NCBI GenBank assembly: GCA_942486035.1
Contig: CALNXK010000124.1
Location: 1,095,001-1,159,000 of the forward strand
From: Porites lobata
Taxonomy: Eukaryota; Cnidaria; Anthozoa; Scleractinia; Poritidae
Direction of reading: 5' to 3'
DNA length: 64,000 nucleotides
Position numbers and translations under genes: made by a program. Each line of letters opens with the position of its first letter. Position 1 is the stretch's first letter. Positions 23,901 through 34,709 of this stretch are shown in pieces. The notes beneath the pieces were generated by a model that searched no databases, had not been told where the DNA came from, and was given only the letters and a program-made list of their open reading frames with translations.

Positions 23901-26900
23901 TAACCTCCAGGCATGTACATGTATTTCATCTTTGTTATTTATAAAATAATTATATTATTGTTGGGTGCTTTTATTTATAGCCAGTGCAAATCAACAATCT
24001 AGAAGAGTTTGTAAAATATTTAACTGCGGAGATGCATCAGCGGATTCCTAATTCCTTGGTAATTTGGTATGACAGTGTAACATACAAAGGAGACCTAGCG
24101 TGGCAAGATGAACTCAATGCTAAGAACAGGTACATATTGAATCAGATCTGTCAGGAATTTACATGTAATGTGGGCTGTTGGCAAAAGGTGGATCCGACCC
24201 GATCAGATCACTCCTAGTGACCCTATCCCTTACCTTTTGTCATTTAGTGAGTTTCAGGGGCTGATTCAATCCAGTCTGATCCGGGTATTGTTCATGCCAT
24301 TTAATATGTACTTTTAAGAGGATGTTGACTCTGTTATTCATCTCATTGCGGGGCTGTCACTGAAATTTCAAGTTGCCATGTAATTGAACAGCTAGGAAGT
24401 TTTTTGGTTTCCTCTATTTTCCATTGTTTTCTAATGAAAGTAGCTAGGGATATGCCCATAATACCCCAAGGGAAGTCCCTGGCCCCTGGTGCTTAGTGAC
24501 AGAAGTGTCAATAGATCCTAAATTTTTCATGCATTAACAAGCTTCCTGAGAATCACTGATCACTGAAACTCATTGTTTCTTTAATATGACGCTGATAGCT
24601 TTTAGTGCTAAAACATTTTTTGGATTATAACACTCCCCCGGTTTTCATTTGTTTGGCAGAATCTTTTTTGATGCAAGTGATGGTATATTTTTAAACTACA
24701 ACTGGTCTGAAGCACACTTGATGAGATCTGCAGGTGCTGCTGGGCATAATCGCGTGGCAGATGTCTATGTTGGAGTGGATGTTTTTGGGCGTGGCTGCTT
24801 TGGAGGGGGTGGCTACAATTCTAAACTGGTACATAACAAGTGTGATATGTTTCAGTAATACTATTTCAAGGCTTGAGATGTGTTTGAAAATATTGATCAC
24901 TGTTGATCCGGCAAAGATCTAGACTTTTGGATACTTAAAAGTATCTAGAGCAAAAGTTGTGTGCAATGGTCTCTGTAAATGAAATGACTTGCTTTTACGG
25001 AAACTCTGCTAATATTGTTCAAAACTGAACATACATCTCTGAGCACATATGTGCTACCCAGGCACCTATTAGTAAAGCACTCAACCCTGTTCAGATTTTG
25101 GCTTCAATGATTCCTTGTGTAAGAAAAGTCCCATTCTAGTCACTTATTTCACTGCCATACTGTGAAACATTTGTGTATCAAAAATATCACACCTAATACT
25201 AGTAAAAATCTTTTTATACAAATAACCCATTCTAATGAGTCTAAAAGGACACCACTGACTGTTTTGAGGGATTAGCCCTGTGGAGTCCTAACTTCATCTC
25301 TCCAAACTTCCATTTTAGCTTCATGTAGTTGATCTTAGATAGAGTCAAAATGTGGCTAAATGTAATTTAGGCAAAGTTAACCTCGAAGCAATGCTGGTCA
25401 GCAGTTTCCCCAGCTATACTAGGGGTGGCCCGATGCCTCTAGCAGGGGCACCTAATGACTTATACATGCAGTTGCTTGCTTGCAGTTCTTCGCAAAGTTT
25501 TGTTGCAATAGCTTGCTGTTTGCGTGCCAGTTTGTGCTTTGGTTTTTCCCATCCCTCCCTCCCTCTTGAGGTATAGGCTAGGTAAGTATTGGTCGGTAAG
25601 TATTCCACTGAATTGTTCAGTGTGACAGTGCCTGGTGGGGGCTGCTCGCAGGGTTGCCATGGATACCTCCTCCTCATGCTAGAGCATTGCCTGGCTCCAC
25701 CAACTTTGTAGGTACCACTAAAAATGCCCAAGCTCATCTGTTGGTGATGAGTTTAATCAAGGAAAGTGTTTCATTTTGTTTTAGGCGTTTAAAGTAATAA
25801 GAGAGGAAAAATTGTCTGCTGCACTGTTTGCTCCAGGATGGGTTTTGGAGACACAAGGGTCTAAAAACTTCTTTGTGAATCAAGACAAGTAAGATATCAG
25901 TATAGAGTCTTAAGACTTAACATTGTGTGCATCTTTATTAATGTGTCTGAATTCTTTCAAAGATTTGTTATTTAGCCTTGAATATCAACTGCTGTATATT
26001 GTGTTTTAACTGTGTAATGTGTTACATTCATAAATCGCGACTTTTCCATCACATTATTTTTTCGTGAAGATCTCTCCAGATGAAAGAATTTTGTTCAAGA
26101 TTCAAAATATTTTGTTGAATTATAATGCCTGTGAAAATAAAGAAAGAATAATCCCATTGACAGGTGATAAAATTACTACTTTTCACAAGCTTTCAAGAAA
26201 TTTTTAAATAACTTGTTTTTCCATATCATGCAGAGTCAATTAATCAATAATTATTACAAACCTGACATTTCTGTTTTTTCTCTTCTGTATCTAAGTATGT
26301 TGCAGCTTTCGCTTAAAATTTTCATGATTGGATCATACTGTAGGTTTTTCTAATGCTTAAACTGTTATCTCTCGTCAAAGGTTTTGGAACCTGTTGGCAC
26401 CCTACTGTACTGTGCGTTCAGCAGTGAAGGAGATTCCATTTGTAACGTCAACATGTCGTGGTTGTGGAAAAACTGCCAACATAGATGGAAAGGTGATTTG
26501 CAGCTAGCATATTGTCCAGTATGAATTAAGTTCACAAAAATTAACCTACAATATACTTGATATACCGGATCAAGGAAGAGCACACTGTTAATTAGGCCAT
26601 GAACGACTTAAACAATGGAATTGCTCATCTAGATGAACATTGTATTCAAAGAATACTTGAGAATATGAAATTTGGTCGTCCTAATTTGCAGTTCAAACTT
26701 CATTAGAATGCAAAACCTCTTATTTGGAGTATTTTGTTTTCTGAATCAGATCCATTGAAATAATATTTGACTAATAAGCCCCTTCTTGTAGTTACATACA
26801 CTGTAAACGTTTTCCTCTTCTTTTATTAACAGCTAGTTTCCCATTCATATTTCTTCCTTTTTATTAGCATTGGTTGATTAAATACAGTGAAACCTCTATA

Positions 26901-29900
26901 AAGCGAATCCCCACTTAAGCGGACACCCTCTATTATAGTGGCCACTTAGCCGGGTCCCAAAATTGACATCTTATATTTCCCTTCATAATGAACCTCTATT
27001 AAGCAGACGTGGACATTTGTTCATTGAGCTCTCTGGCTTAAATTATTGAAATGTAAGTTTTGTCTGGGTACTACCCAGTTATCAGTGTAAAATTTCATTC
27101 AGGGTTCTTGCTAAGATTTTGTTTTGCTAGGTATATGTAATTAGCAGACAGAGAATTAAACAGCTAGGATGTTCTGTTGGGTCTGTTTTCTTGTCTGCTC
27201 ATACATGTAGCAGCCAAGAAATATCCCCATCCCCCATACCTCAATGACAGCCCTGAATTCTTTGCTGTAATTTTGTTTTCATGAGTAATGGGAAGTATTG
27301 TTAGTGGACAGTTTACACATTGCTTTCTTTTTTCCTCACACCTTTGAGACCTTGGAGAGCACTATGCTGCTTTTAAGATAACTACGCACTTAACAAACTA
27401 CCATTGCACAAATAAGATGAACATTTTGGTGTCTTTTTGTTCGATAGGTGGTACTCTCCAAGCTTTGGACAAATCTAAGTGCACAGCAGTACCAGCCCAC
27501 ATTTATCAACACATTCTTCAATCTTGGTGCCAAGGGAGGACTGGCTATCAGTGCTGTGGAGTATACCATGGATGATGCATATAATGGTGGAGGTTGTCTT
27601 CTTATTACTGGGCATGCTCACTCCACTCCAGAGATGTCTAAGGGTGTTGTTAGGTGCAGTACTTTCTAGTTTTTTTTCCCAGTGGTTAGAGCATCTGATC
27701 CCGTCTGGAACTCAGAAATTTTTCTGAGTTCTTCTCTCCACACATATCATTCCGTATTTATTATTTATTGCTCAGAGAGTATTTATAAATGTGATTGTAC
27801 AATGCAGTTAATTTGTGTGTTCATTTGACATAATATGACTGCCCGATGTGGTCCTTATGTCAGCCCACAAATGACCTGCTCAACACTAGAATTCACATTA
27901 GCTCAGTGGTTAGGGCATCTGATTAGTGTCTGGAAGGTCGTGGGTTCATTTTCTCATCTGGGAAATTTTTTCTGAGTTCTTCTCTCCACACATATTCTAT
28001 TGATTTATTCTTTCCGTGTTGTAAGTAGAATTTATTATCATGGTGTCAAAATACATTGCTTCACAACAATAAAACCAAAAGTTATGTTTTTTAAAAAAAT
28101 AATACAATGCTACATTAACGAATTAAAATAAAAAGCCATTTTCATCTGTTGATAATTTTTACATTATTGTCATAAAGCAATGTATTTTAACGCCACAAGA
28201 ATAAACACTTAAACACGTCATCTACGTTCCTTTTTCCCTTGCAGCTAATTCAACACTTGTACTACTTTCAGACCGCTACTTTTCCTGGCATTTTGGTTAA
28301 ACTGAAATTTCACTGTTTTTCGTCCTTCTTTCCCCAGACTATTCAAAACAAATTTCCAGATTATGGGACCTCTTTTGGTGTCATTCACATTTAAGTTGGA
28401 CCTTAAAGACTGCATTGATGTGGCTTTACAGCTTCACACTAACAAGATGCCTACTTATCTACTGTTCTGTCCACTACCATCAGTAAAGGAACAAGGTATC
28501 TGTAAACTTCATCTTAAACTGTAGTGAAACCCTGAAACAGTGAACCCCTCTAAAACGAAATGTTTGTTAACCCTTGAAGTCCCAACAGTGATCAACATCG
28601 ATTTTCTCCTTGCAATATCAGCACATTATCAACAGAAAAAAGTTACGAGAATTAATAAAATGATCACCAAAGGAAAAATGCTTTGATCTTTTATCAGTCG
28701 TATGTTGATACTGGGGCTTGAGGGGTTAACTGGGTTAAGCGAGTGATGCTCTTTACCCCAGTTGTAGTAAAGTATGTGAAAGATATCAGTACAACTCTCC
28801 CCTTTCCAGGTAATTAGCCATTGACTACTCGTTCCTAATTGTCTTAAGAACGGAGGCGAGTAGTCTAGGAATAATTGTCTAGGGAGGGGGCGAGTTGTCA
28901 GGGGCGGATCCAGGATTTTTTTTAGGAGGGGGTGCACTCGGCTCTTGCTCTACTTCATCACCAGTAAACCACATAATTTTTTTTTTTTGCAGAATACCAG
29001 TTGTATTAGAAAACCGCAGGTCATCCGGGGGGGGGCACCCCCTGCACCCTCTCCCTAGATCCCTAGATCCGCCCCTGGTTGTCTATAATGGCATATACTC
29101 TGTTACAATGTGTGGGGTTGTCTTTGGTTATGTACCGAATGGTGGAGCTGTGCCATTGGTGAAAGACGGAAAGATGAAAAACCAAATAAATTAGTTGAAT
29201 GAAAGTGTTCGTTGATTCCGCGTGGATTCAAAGAACGTTTTTTTTGTGTTCTGAGTTTTAGCATGTTGACTTGGTGTGAAATTGGAGTGCTGATTGCCAT
29301 GTTGCCACTAATGTATTTCTTCTGATGTGCTGGAAAATTGGATTCATCACGGACCATCACGAAATAAGCTGTTCTGTTTCTAACAAATATCTGTGATTGT
29401 AGATGACAAGGAACTTCTAGTGAAAAAAAGGAACTATTATTTTAGTGTTTTACTTTCCTCATGTGTGCTTTGATCTGAAATCGTCGTTGTGGCTTGATTT
29501 TCACCTGTTTGCAGGATAATTTCCTAATATTGCACCTTTTTACCAATTTTTAGATCCCGGCCAGATGGAAGATTCTGATTTAAATAACAAGCTGATTCGG
29601 CGTTATGGCATTCCTGAGTCGCGGACACTGACGTCATCAGTGTTCACGTCCCCAATTGGTTCAGAGCATTACACATTGTTTGAACCGCTGTCAGGTGATC
29701 CTCATCAAGTCGTCCAGCAGGCGTTTGGTTTAAGAGAATATGACGAAACTGGAACTAGCTCAGAATGGCTCACGCGGTAAGTGCAGCAGTTAATAGTACA
29801 GGATGAAGACACAATCACAGTCGTAATTCCTTGAAACAGTTCTGGAAAACGCAAGCGACACGTATGAAACCGCAAGAACCAAGGCGGTCCACATGGCTAG

Positions 29901-31703
29901 AGCTTATTCCTGTGACCCCCCTTGCCTTCCCTTGCCTAGTCCCTGAACTGCGTCTTCCCATGCCTTCTCGGTCAATTCGTTTCGGTGACGTATCCGAGAC
30001 GAAAACCGCTCGGACCACGTGACCCGAAACGCATAGACCGCGCGGAATAATGAGGCCAAAAGACTAGGCAATGCTTCCCCAAGACCTGATGCTACACTGA
30101 AGTTCATAACACGATTACCCCGGAAGCCTATTGCCGGTACACCCTTGGCGGAGGACCACACACAGTATATGGAGCGAAGTTTCTTGTCCAGCAGGGAAAC
30201 AGCGCGATGGCAACGAGAATGCGCGACCAAGGCGCGAACCCACATCTCGTGCGGCAAGTGTTTTTTTTTTATTTGAGAAAGGTAACCCATAGGGAAGTTC
30301 TTTTTTGCTTGCTGTCCCATGCAAATCTTGATTTATTTTCTATCCTATTTGCTTGATCAGGCATTACTTAATCGCCGTCCACATGGGCGGAGGCGGTCCA
30401 CATGGCTGGAGCTTATTCCTGTGCTCCCCCGTGCCTAGTCCCTGAACTGCGTCTTCCCAGGCCTTCTTGGTCAATTCGTTTCAGTGACGTATCCGGCACG
30501 AAAATCGCTCGGACCACGTGACCCGAAACGCCCATAGACCGCGCGGAATGATTAGACCTAAAGATAAAGGACTATTGGAAAAAAATAACTCATAGGGAAG
30601 TTCTTTTTTGCTGGCTGTCCTATATAAATCTTGAATTATTTTCTATCCTATTTGCTTGATCAGGCATTACTTAATCGCCGGCAAAGAGTTAGAGGGATGC
30701 ACAGTGCAAGAAATTCGACTGCTTTGTACCGTTTCGCCTGGTAAAGAGCTCAATTGTTTTTAGCGTTGATTTAAACATTGGCATGAGTTTTTATTCATTC
30801 TTGGCGTTAGTGGAAAGCACACACATATGGTCTCTTCTTTACTATCCTTTATTGTTGCTTATTTAGGTGCGAAATCCACGGGAACATTTAAACTTCACTT
30901 AGGAGAAATCAAGGTGATTACTTTTCTTATTGATTATATTCATCACGTTTAAAATAATGAGTTTTTTGAACCTTCTGGAGGCGAACACCTTTGGGACAAG
31001 AGTTCCAGAAGCTTTGAAATCCTGCTTCTGATTGGTCATGAAATATTTTCTGGCCAATTAAAAGAAAGAATTTCAAATGAGACTGCCTCTGCCATTTTTC
31101 TGCCAACTTTGTCGGTAATGACAACTTTGTCGTTTGGCTGCCCCTGGGGTCTCTGACGGTTTATCGGGGATAGTTTTAAGCTCATCCTCGAACACGGTCT
31201 ACCAGCACCATTATAATTCATATCCATTGCGACTGCGTTAAAGAGTTTGGGGAATTTTAATTTGTGAGGTATTCTTATAGAGTGACCACAAAAAATAAAG
31301 CTAACCAATTTTGAAATGTTAGAAGATAATTCATAACATTTTCATTTTGTACTAGATCGTTGATCCTAAAGTTCTCAAACACCCCCTTGCTTCTGTACGA
31401 AATATTAGATGCCTCGACTTGATATGGAAGCCAACTGACCAAGGGTACAGCTTGAGCCTCACCCTCGTATGGAACTGTCCAATGAACGATGGGCAGTTTG
31501 ATAAACCTGTGCACTACAACGTCTTCAGAGCAACAGAGGATTCCAACCTGTTTTTGGGGCGCGCTTTTGTAGAGGCGTATCGAGTTTGTCAACTGCCTGT
31601 GTCGAAAAACTGTTCTTCAGTAGAATTTGTAGTTCAGATTTTGACTCAGTCTGGGTTGAAGAAGCCTCTACAAGAATGCAATCGTTTTAAGTTAAATTGG
31701 TAG
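17913..31703 (+). CDS. ENGASE: Endo-beta-N-acetylglucosaminidase, GH85 family, 12 exons, 827 aa
   Basis: ENGASE cleaves the chitobiose core of N-glycans, releasing oligosaccharide from free glycans and glycoproteins in the cytosol. Exons: 17913-18493, 23113-23422, 23981-24129, 24660-24828, 25785-25888, 26381-26492, 27448-27653, 28338-28495, 29554-29776, 30664-30740, 30867-30913, 31356-31703. All introns are GT-AG and the summed length is exactly 828 codons. The GH85 signature is clear: CHDMKGGYLEDR at the exon 1/2 join, YHWQLIDIFVYFSHH, WTNAAHTHGV, then the catalytic DGWFLNIEN with Asn291 and Glu293, followed by VIWYDSVTYKGDLAWQD, LNYNW, ADVYVGVDVFGRG and LFAPGW. The C-terminal part matches the beta-sandwich region of animal ENGASE. 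Human ENGASE is about 743 aa; the extra length is mostly N-terminal. Residues 1-22 form a hydrophobic segment followed by Lys/Arg, a likely N-terminal anchor that is unusual for this cytosolic enzyme. The present start is an internal ATG in the target duplication of a transposon. Confidence 0.93.
18586..18889. mobile_element. MITE in ENGASE intron 1, 304 bp, TA ends
   Basis: Terminal inverted repeats TACCGTAAAATTCTGAAAAT and the complement ending GGAATTTTACGGTA enclose a core of repeated C-rich and G-rich AAGCCCCTCC-like tracts. TA at both ends fits a Tc1/mariner-type target. It is non-coding. Confidence 0.85.
19180..19790. repeat. Low-copy internal repeats in ENGASE intron 1
   Basis: Variants of AATCCTG/AATCCC text recur from 19180 to 19330. 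A unit starting GTAAGAGGCAG occurs twice (about 19508 and 19711), each followed by ACCCATACC-like sequence. This looks like decayed dispersed repeat. Short open frames here are not coding. Confidence 0.45.
19980..21110 (+). mobile_element. Possible LTR-retrotransposon leader remnant
   Basis: This stretch has higher GC than the rest of the intron. It includes a short Gln-rich frame at about 20924-20992 (MEELTSLFRQQ and on) that resembles the start of a retrotransposon gag. No second LTR, primer-binding site or polymerase is visible, so the assignment is weak. Confidence 0.25.
21117..22888. mobile_element. 1,754 bp TAGCCTG-family element in ENGASE intron 1, 9 bp TSD
   Basis: The left end TAGCCTGCGTAGCAGGCGC at 21126 and the inverted right end at 22879 are the same termini as in the 101 bp MITE at 17221. 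Flanks GCAAAGATC (21117-21125) and GAAAAGATC (22880-22888) form a 9 bp TSD with one mismatch. The interior carries a CR1/L2-type LINE fragment on the minus strand. No transposase frame is seen, so it is non-autonomous or decayed. Confidence 0.75.
22090..22640 (-). mobile_element. CR1/L2-like LINE 3' end, nested
   Basis: The minus frame 22277-22597 encodes the C-terminal tail of a non-LTR reverse transcriptase: LTYKAIHGYAPLYISDLI, NYNLRSSSQLL, then LGDRAFQVASPGLWNGLP and a final FKSLVKTHLF. It is followed in the 3' direction by an AAT/ATT repeat (22096-22120), as is typical of CR1-type tails. It is strongly 5' truncated and lies inside the 21.1-22.9 kb element. Confidence 0.8.
26885..27007. 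mobile_element. Pogo/Tigger-like MITE fragment in ENGASE intron 6
   Basis: CAGTGAAACCTCTATAAAGCG, followed by AAGCGGACACCCTCTATTATAG and later CCTCTATTAAGCAGAC, is the typical terminal text of pogo-type elements. The ends are not both clear, so it is probably a partial copy. Confidence 0.5.
27676..27760 (+). mobile_element. tRNA-derived SINE, truncated copy in ENGASE intron 7
   Basis: CAGTGGTTAGAGCATCTGA, followed by TTTTTCTGAGTTCTTCTCTC, matches the fuller copy 220 bp downstream. It lacks the start of the A box and the B box. It begins only about 25 bp after the exon 7 donor. Confidence 0.55.
27896..28020 (+). mobile_element. tRNA-derived SINE in ENGASE intron 7
   Basis: An A-box-like TAGCTCAGTGGTTAGGGCAT at 27899 and a B-box-like GGTTCATTTTC at 27943 are spaced as in a tRNA gene. 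A non-tRNA tail follows, ending TCTGAGTTCTTCTCTCCACA. The B box departs from consensus and no tRNA fold is complete, so this is a SINE and not a tRNA gene. Confidence 0.65.
28567..28738. mobile_element. TTAA-flanked MITE in ENGASE intron 8
   Basis: About 165 bp of sequence, starting CCCTTGAAGTCCCAACAG and ending with a diverged inverted copy, lies between TTAA at 28567 and TTAA at 28735. The partial ENGASE copy at 42.8 kb has a single TTAA here and no insert, which gives an empty site. TTAA targets fit piggyBac or Kolobok elements. Confidence 0.75.
28894..29082. mobile_element. hAT-like MITE in ENGASE intron 8, 5 bp TSD
   Basis: CAGGGGCGGATCCAGGAT at 28899 and the inverted end CTAGATCCGCCCCTG at 29077 are flanked by GTTGT on each side. 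The duplicated ENGASE copy near 43145-43165 lacks the element, which confirms the insertion boundaries. Confidence 0.85.
29877..30679 (+). repeat. Tandem duplication inside ENGASE intron 9, including the exon 10 acceptor
   Basis: A block starting GGCGGTCCACATGGCT occurs at about 29882 and again at about 30390, with matching downstream text through the exon 10 splice acceptor. The first copy carries an extra piece of about 220 bp (30053-30275). The first copy ends TTGATCAG at 30360 followed by 17 bases of exon 10, then breaks off into the second copy. Only the acceptor at 30662-30663 leads into a complete exon 10. Confidence 0.8.
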
Positions 31704-31919
31704 AGCGAGTTCTTGTTTCACTTTTGCTAAAAATGCCCATTCTATCCATGTGTCTTGCTGAGCGGACATACATAAAATACATATCATAGACTAAAAAGAG
31801 TAAAAACTATATTAGAATTATAAAATATCCTTACAATCAATATCTACAAACTACAGTTGCAATAAGAATACAGCTAGGATGGGTTAAGCGAGATGAGGGT
31901 TGTGAAATGCCGGATTAGC

Positions 31920-33649
31920 ATAAAACTAAGAAAGAAAGGCTTCCTTGCTAAACTTGTGGTACCCTAGGAACTTAACTTTACATGGTCGAATTGTCATTTT
32001 AAAACCATTAGCCCTCTCCAAACTCATTTATAACACTGCTGTCCTCACTGTCACCCCCACATTTATTCAAAAAGTTAATAAAGCTATTACTCAATTCGTC
32101 TGGCAAAAGAAAAAACCAAAAATAAAACAAACTACCCTGATTGGCCCTAAAGAAAAAGGTGGTCTCTCACTGCCTGATTTTGACATAATTAACAATGCTC
32201 TCAAAGCAACTTGGATCAGAAGACTAGACAGCTGTCATCCCACCGCGAGTTGGACTCACATTCCTGTTTCCCTGCTAGAGCGAGTTGGTGGTCTCTTTCT
32301 CCTTAAATGTAACTTTGAACTTAAACATCTTAACATACACATTCCATTGATCTTTTACGAGAAAGCCTTGTTGGCCTGGCAATCTATAAATTCGTTCACT
32401 CCCTCCTCAAAAGAAGAAATACTGAATGAAATCTTATGGAAAACCGCTTTATTAGGATCAACAATTATTCAGTATACTATAAAGCATGGCATGTAGCGGG
32501 TGTTGAAAAAATTGGAGATCTCTTCAACGGCCATACCTTTCTATCTCACCAAGACTTCTGCTCTTATTTTGGTCTTAAAACTAATTTTCTTACCTACTAA
32601 GGTTTATGCAAAGCAATTCCTCCTAACTGGATTAAAATAATGAAAGGTATAAATTACAACCGCGTTCGAATAAATCCATAAGTATAGATAGAATTCCCGT
32701 TGAGAAGCTTTCTTCTAAACTTGCTACCAACTTTTTTTTTGAAAGGAAATTTGTTCCTGCCACCGCCAAAAAAAGACTCAGAAAAGCTAGTTTAAACGAA
32801 CAGCAAATTTCTCAAATTTACAAGATGCCTTTCAGTGCTACGAAAGACATACAACTCTCAATGTTTCAGTTCAAGATCTTACACCACATCTTACCCACCA
32901 ACGCTACATTATATAAATTCGGAATTAAAGAACATGACCGCTGTCATTTATGCGCTGAAAAGCAAACAATCACACACCTATTTGTGACTTGCCCCAATGC
33001 TCAGCTGTTTTGGACACATTTTTCAGTTTGGTGGCGCGAAAAAAACAACATTGAGATCTCGCTTTCTGAAGCACAAACACTTTATGGCATTACAGACACC
33101 GTGCCTCAGTGTCTTGGTTTAAACCTCTACTTGATAATTGCAAAATACTATATTTACACCGCGTCTAAAAATGAGGAAGATTATTTTTTCGACGCTTTTT
33201 TGTCTATCCTTAAAAATAAAATACAATTGAAACTAGCAAAGCTAAGGTGCTAAGCTGTAAAAATAATTTTCTTGATTCTGGCTAATTTCACTTGTTTGTT
33301 GGCTTTTTTGTTTTTGTTTGTTTGTTATTTATTTATTTATATTTTGTCGTTTTTAGCGTAGTTACTCTTCGTTAATAGATAGTAAGTTAGTAATTAGTTG
33401 TATTAGAATTCTTTTTTCATTATTTTGTAACAGACTCCAACTCATCGGCTCCTGTTTTGTAAGCATTATCTTGTAAGTTAATATTATGTAAGTAAGTAGT
33501 GATTTAACTTAGCAAGTTATATGTAAGTAGGTATTAAAGCTTTATGTAACTAAGTAAGTACTATGTAAGTAAGTCAGCATTATGTTTGTAAAAACAATAA
33601 AAATTTAAAAAAAATAATGAAAAATAAATAAATAAATAAAACTAAGAAA
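31920..33649 (+). mobile_element. 5'-truncated Tx1/L1-like LINE with 14 bp TSD
   Basis: ATAAAACTAAGAAA flanks the insert at 31920-31933 and 33636-33649. The coding remnants are the end of a reverse transcriptase (about 31945-32496: NLTLHGRIVILKPLALSKL, then FVWQKKKPKIKQTTL and PKEKGGLSLPDFDI) and the C-terminal Cys/His knuckle (32825-33253: CHLCAEKQTITHLFVTCPNA). Stops and frame changes between 32497 and 32824 break the frame. The 3' end has GTAA-rich text and an AAAT-type tail. It inserted 216 bp past the ENGASE stop and may now supply polyadenylation signals to that gene. Confidence 0.88.
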
Positions 33650-33654
33650 TAAAA

Positions 33655-33925
33655 TTAAGTTTCACTTAAGCTAAAATGATCAACGTCATTTTGTCTCGTT
33701 AAAGAATGACTATAAATAGCCTTTCTAAATGAGGTTACACATGTTCTTTTCTTAAGGTTAATGGGTAGAGAGTCCCAGAGCCTGGTCGCGGACACGCTAA
33801 AAGTTCTCCCTCCCTCAGGTTCACGATTATATCTGGGGCAGACGAGGTTTAAGGCACTGTACCGCCCACCGCGTGTGTGTAAATCTGTATTGCATTTAAG
33901 AAGGCTCTGGCGGGAAAACATGCAA
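33655..33925 (-). mobile_element. Fragment of a second non-LTR retrotransposon
   Basis: The minus frame reads RYSALNLVCPRYNREPEGGR, then TFSVSATRLWDSLPINLK and a final SFRKAIYSH. This is the typical C-terminal end of CR1-type reverse transcriptase polyproteins. Only about 88 residues remain. Confidence 0.7.
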
Positions 33926-34369
33926 CCATTGCTTAGCGCGGGAAAACGCGTTAACCCAACGATGTGTCGCTCAGCAAAGCGACACCAGTGCCTAGCAGTT
34001 TTGTTGCCCCCGCAGGGATTTCGCCCAGAAGGCGAAATCCCCAGGAGGCACTCTAGTAACTCGCGCGTATATTAAGGAAAGTACTTACAGTTGAAATATA
34101 CAGTCAGTATGCCAGAAAAAATCTCGATTTACTTGAACAGGGGCCGCAAGGAATCGGTAGGTAAAGATGACGTTTCTATTGTTTGCGCCCGCAAGTACGA
34201 AATGGTTAGGATGACGTAAAGACAGAAAATCCCGATGGGACCGCTTAGGTAGATTTTGTGACATTTATTATGCAGTCATACTTCGTTACGTGTTATCAGT
34301 TACTGTGGAGCAGTTGTTTTGAACGTTATGGACCCAAACATACTCGTTAAGTGCAGATTCTCTTTGTCA

Positions 34370-34700
34370 GTGTGATTGGCTGAAAAAATCCGAACAACTC
34401 TCTCATCTAATTAGATGTAAAACCAACACCACACGTGACTTCCTTCGACACGTTTTCGCGCGCTTTCCGTCTTCTTGTATTTGCCTTGAGATCTATCTGA
34501 TCGATAGTCTGTGTCTTGCGATGCTATAGCTGTTAGAACACTTAATTGGACGCTGTTCTATCATCCCAAAGTTATGAAAGTTCAGTCGACTGGTAAAATG
34601 TGTTCGTTATAACGGGGCTACGTTTTATCGCGGTCTTGTCCCATATTTCTGTACACCGTTATATGGCCATTTATCAAAGGGATTTTTGTGTATTTTAGCT
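34370..34700. repeat. Diverged repeat shared with 45070-45310
   Basis: GTGATTGGCTGAAAAAA, ACAACTCTCTCATCTAATTAGATG and TATCGC-GTCTTGTCCCATA motifs recur in the same order at 45.07-45.31 kb. No coding content is seen. Confidence 0.55.
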
Positions 34701-34709
34701 TATCGACCT

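Noticed and set aside
27896..27980. Possible tRNA gene
   Set aside because: The A and B boxes are present, but the B box is off consensus, the acceptor stem is missing and a second truncated copy with the same tail exists; it is a SINE.
29815..30324. Open frames on both strands in ENGASE intron 9
   Set aside because: They fall in the tandemly duplicated intron sequence and are not part of the spliced frame.
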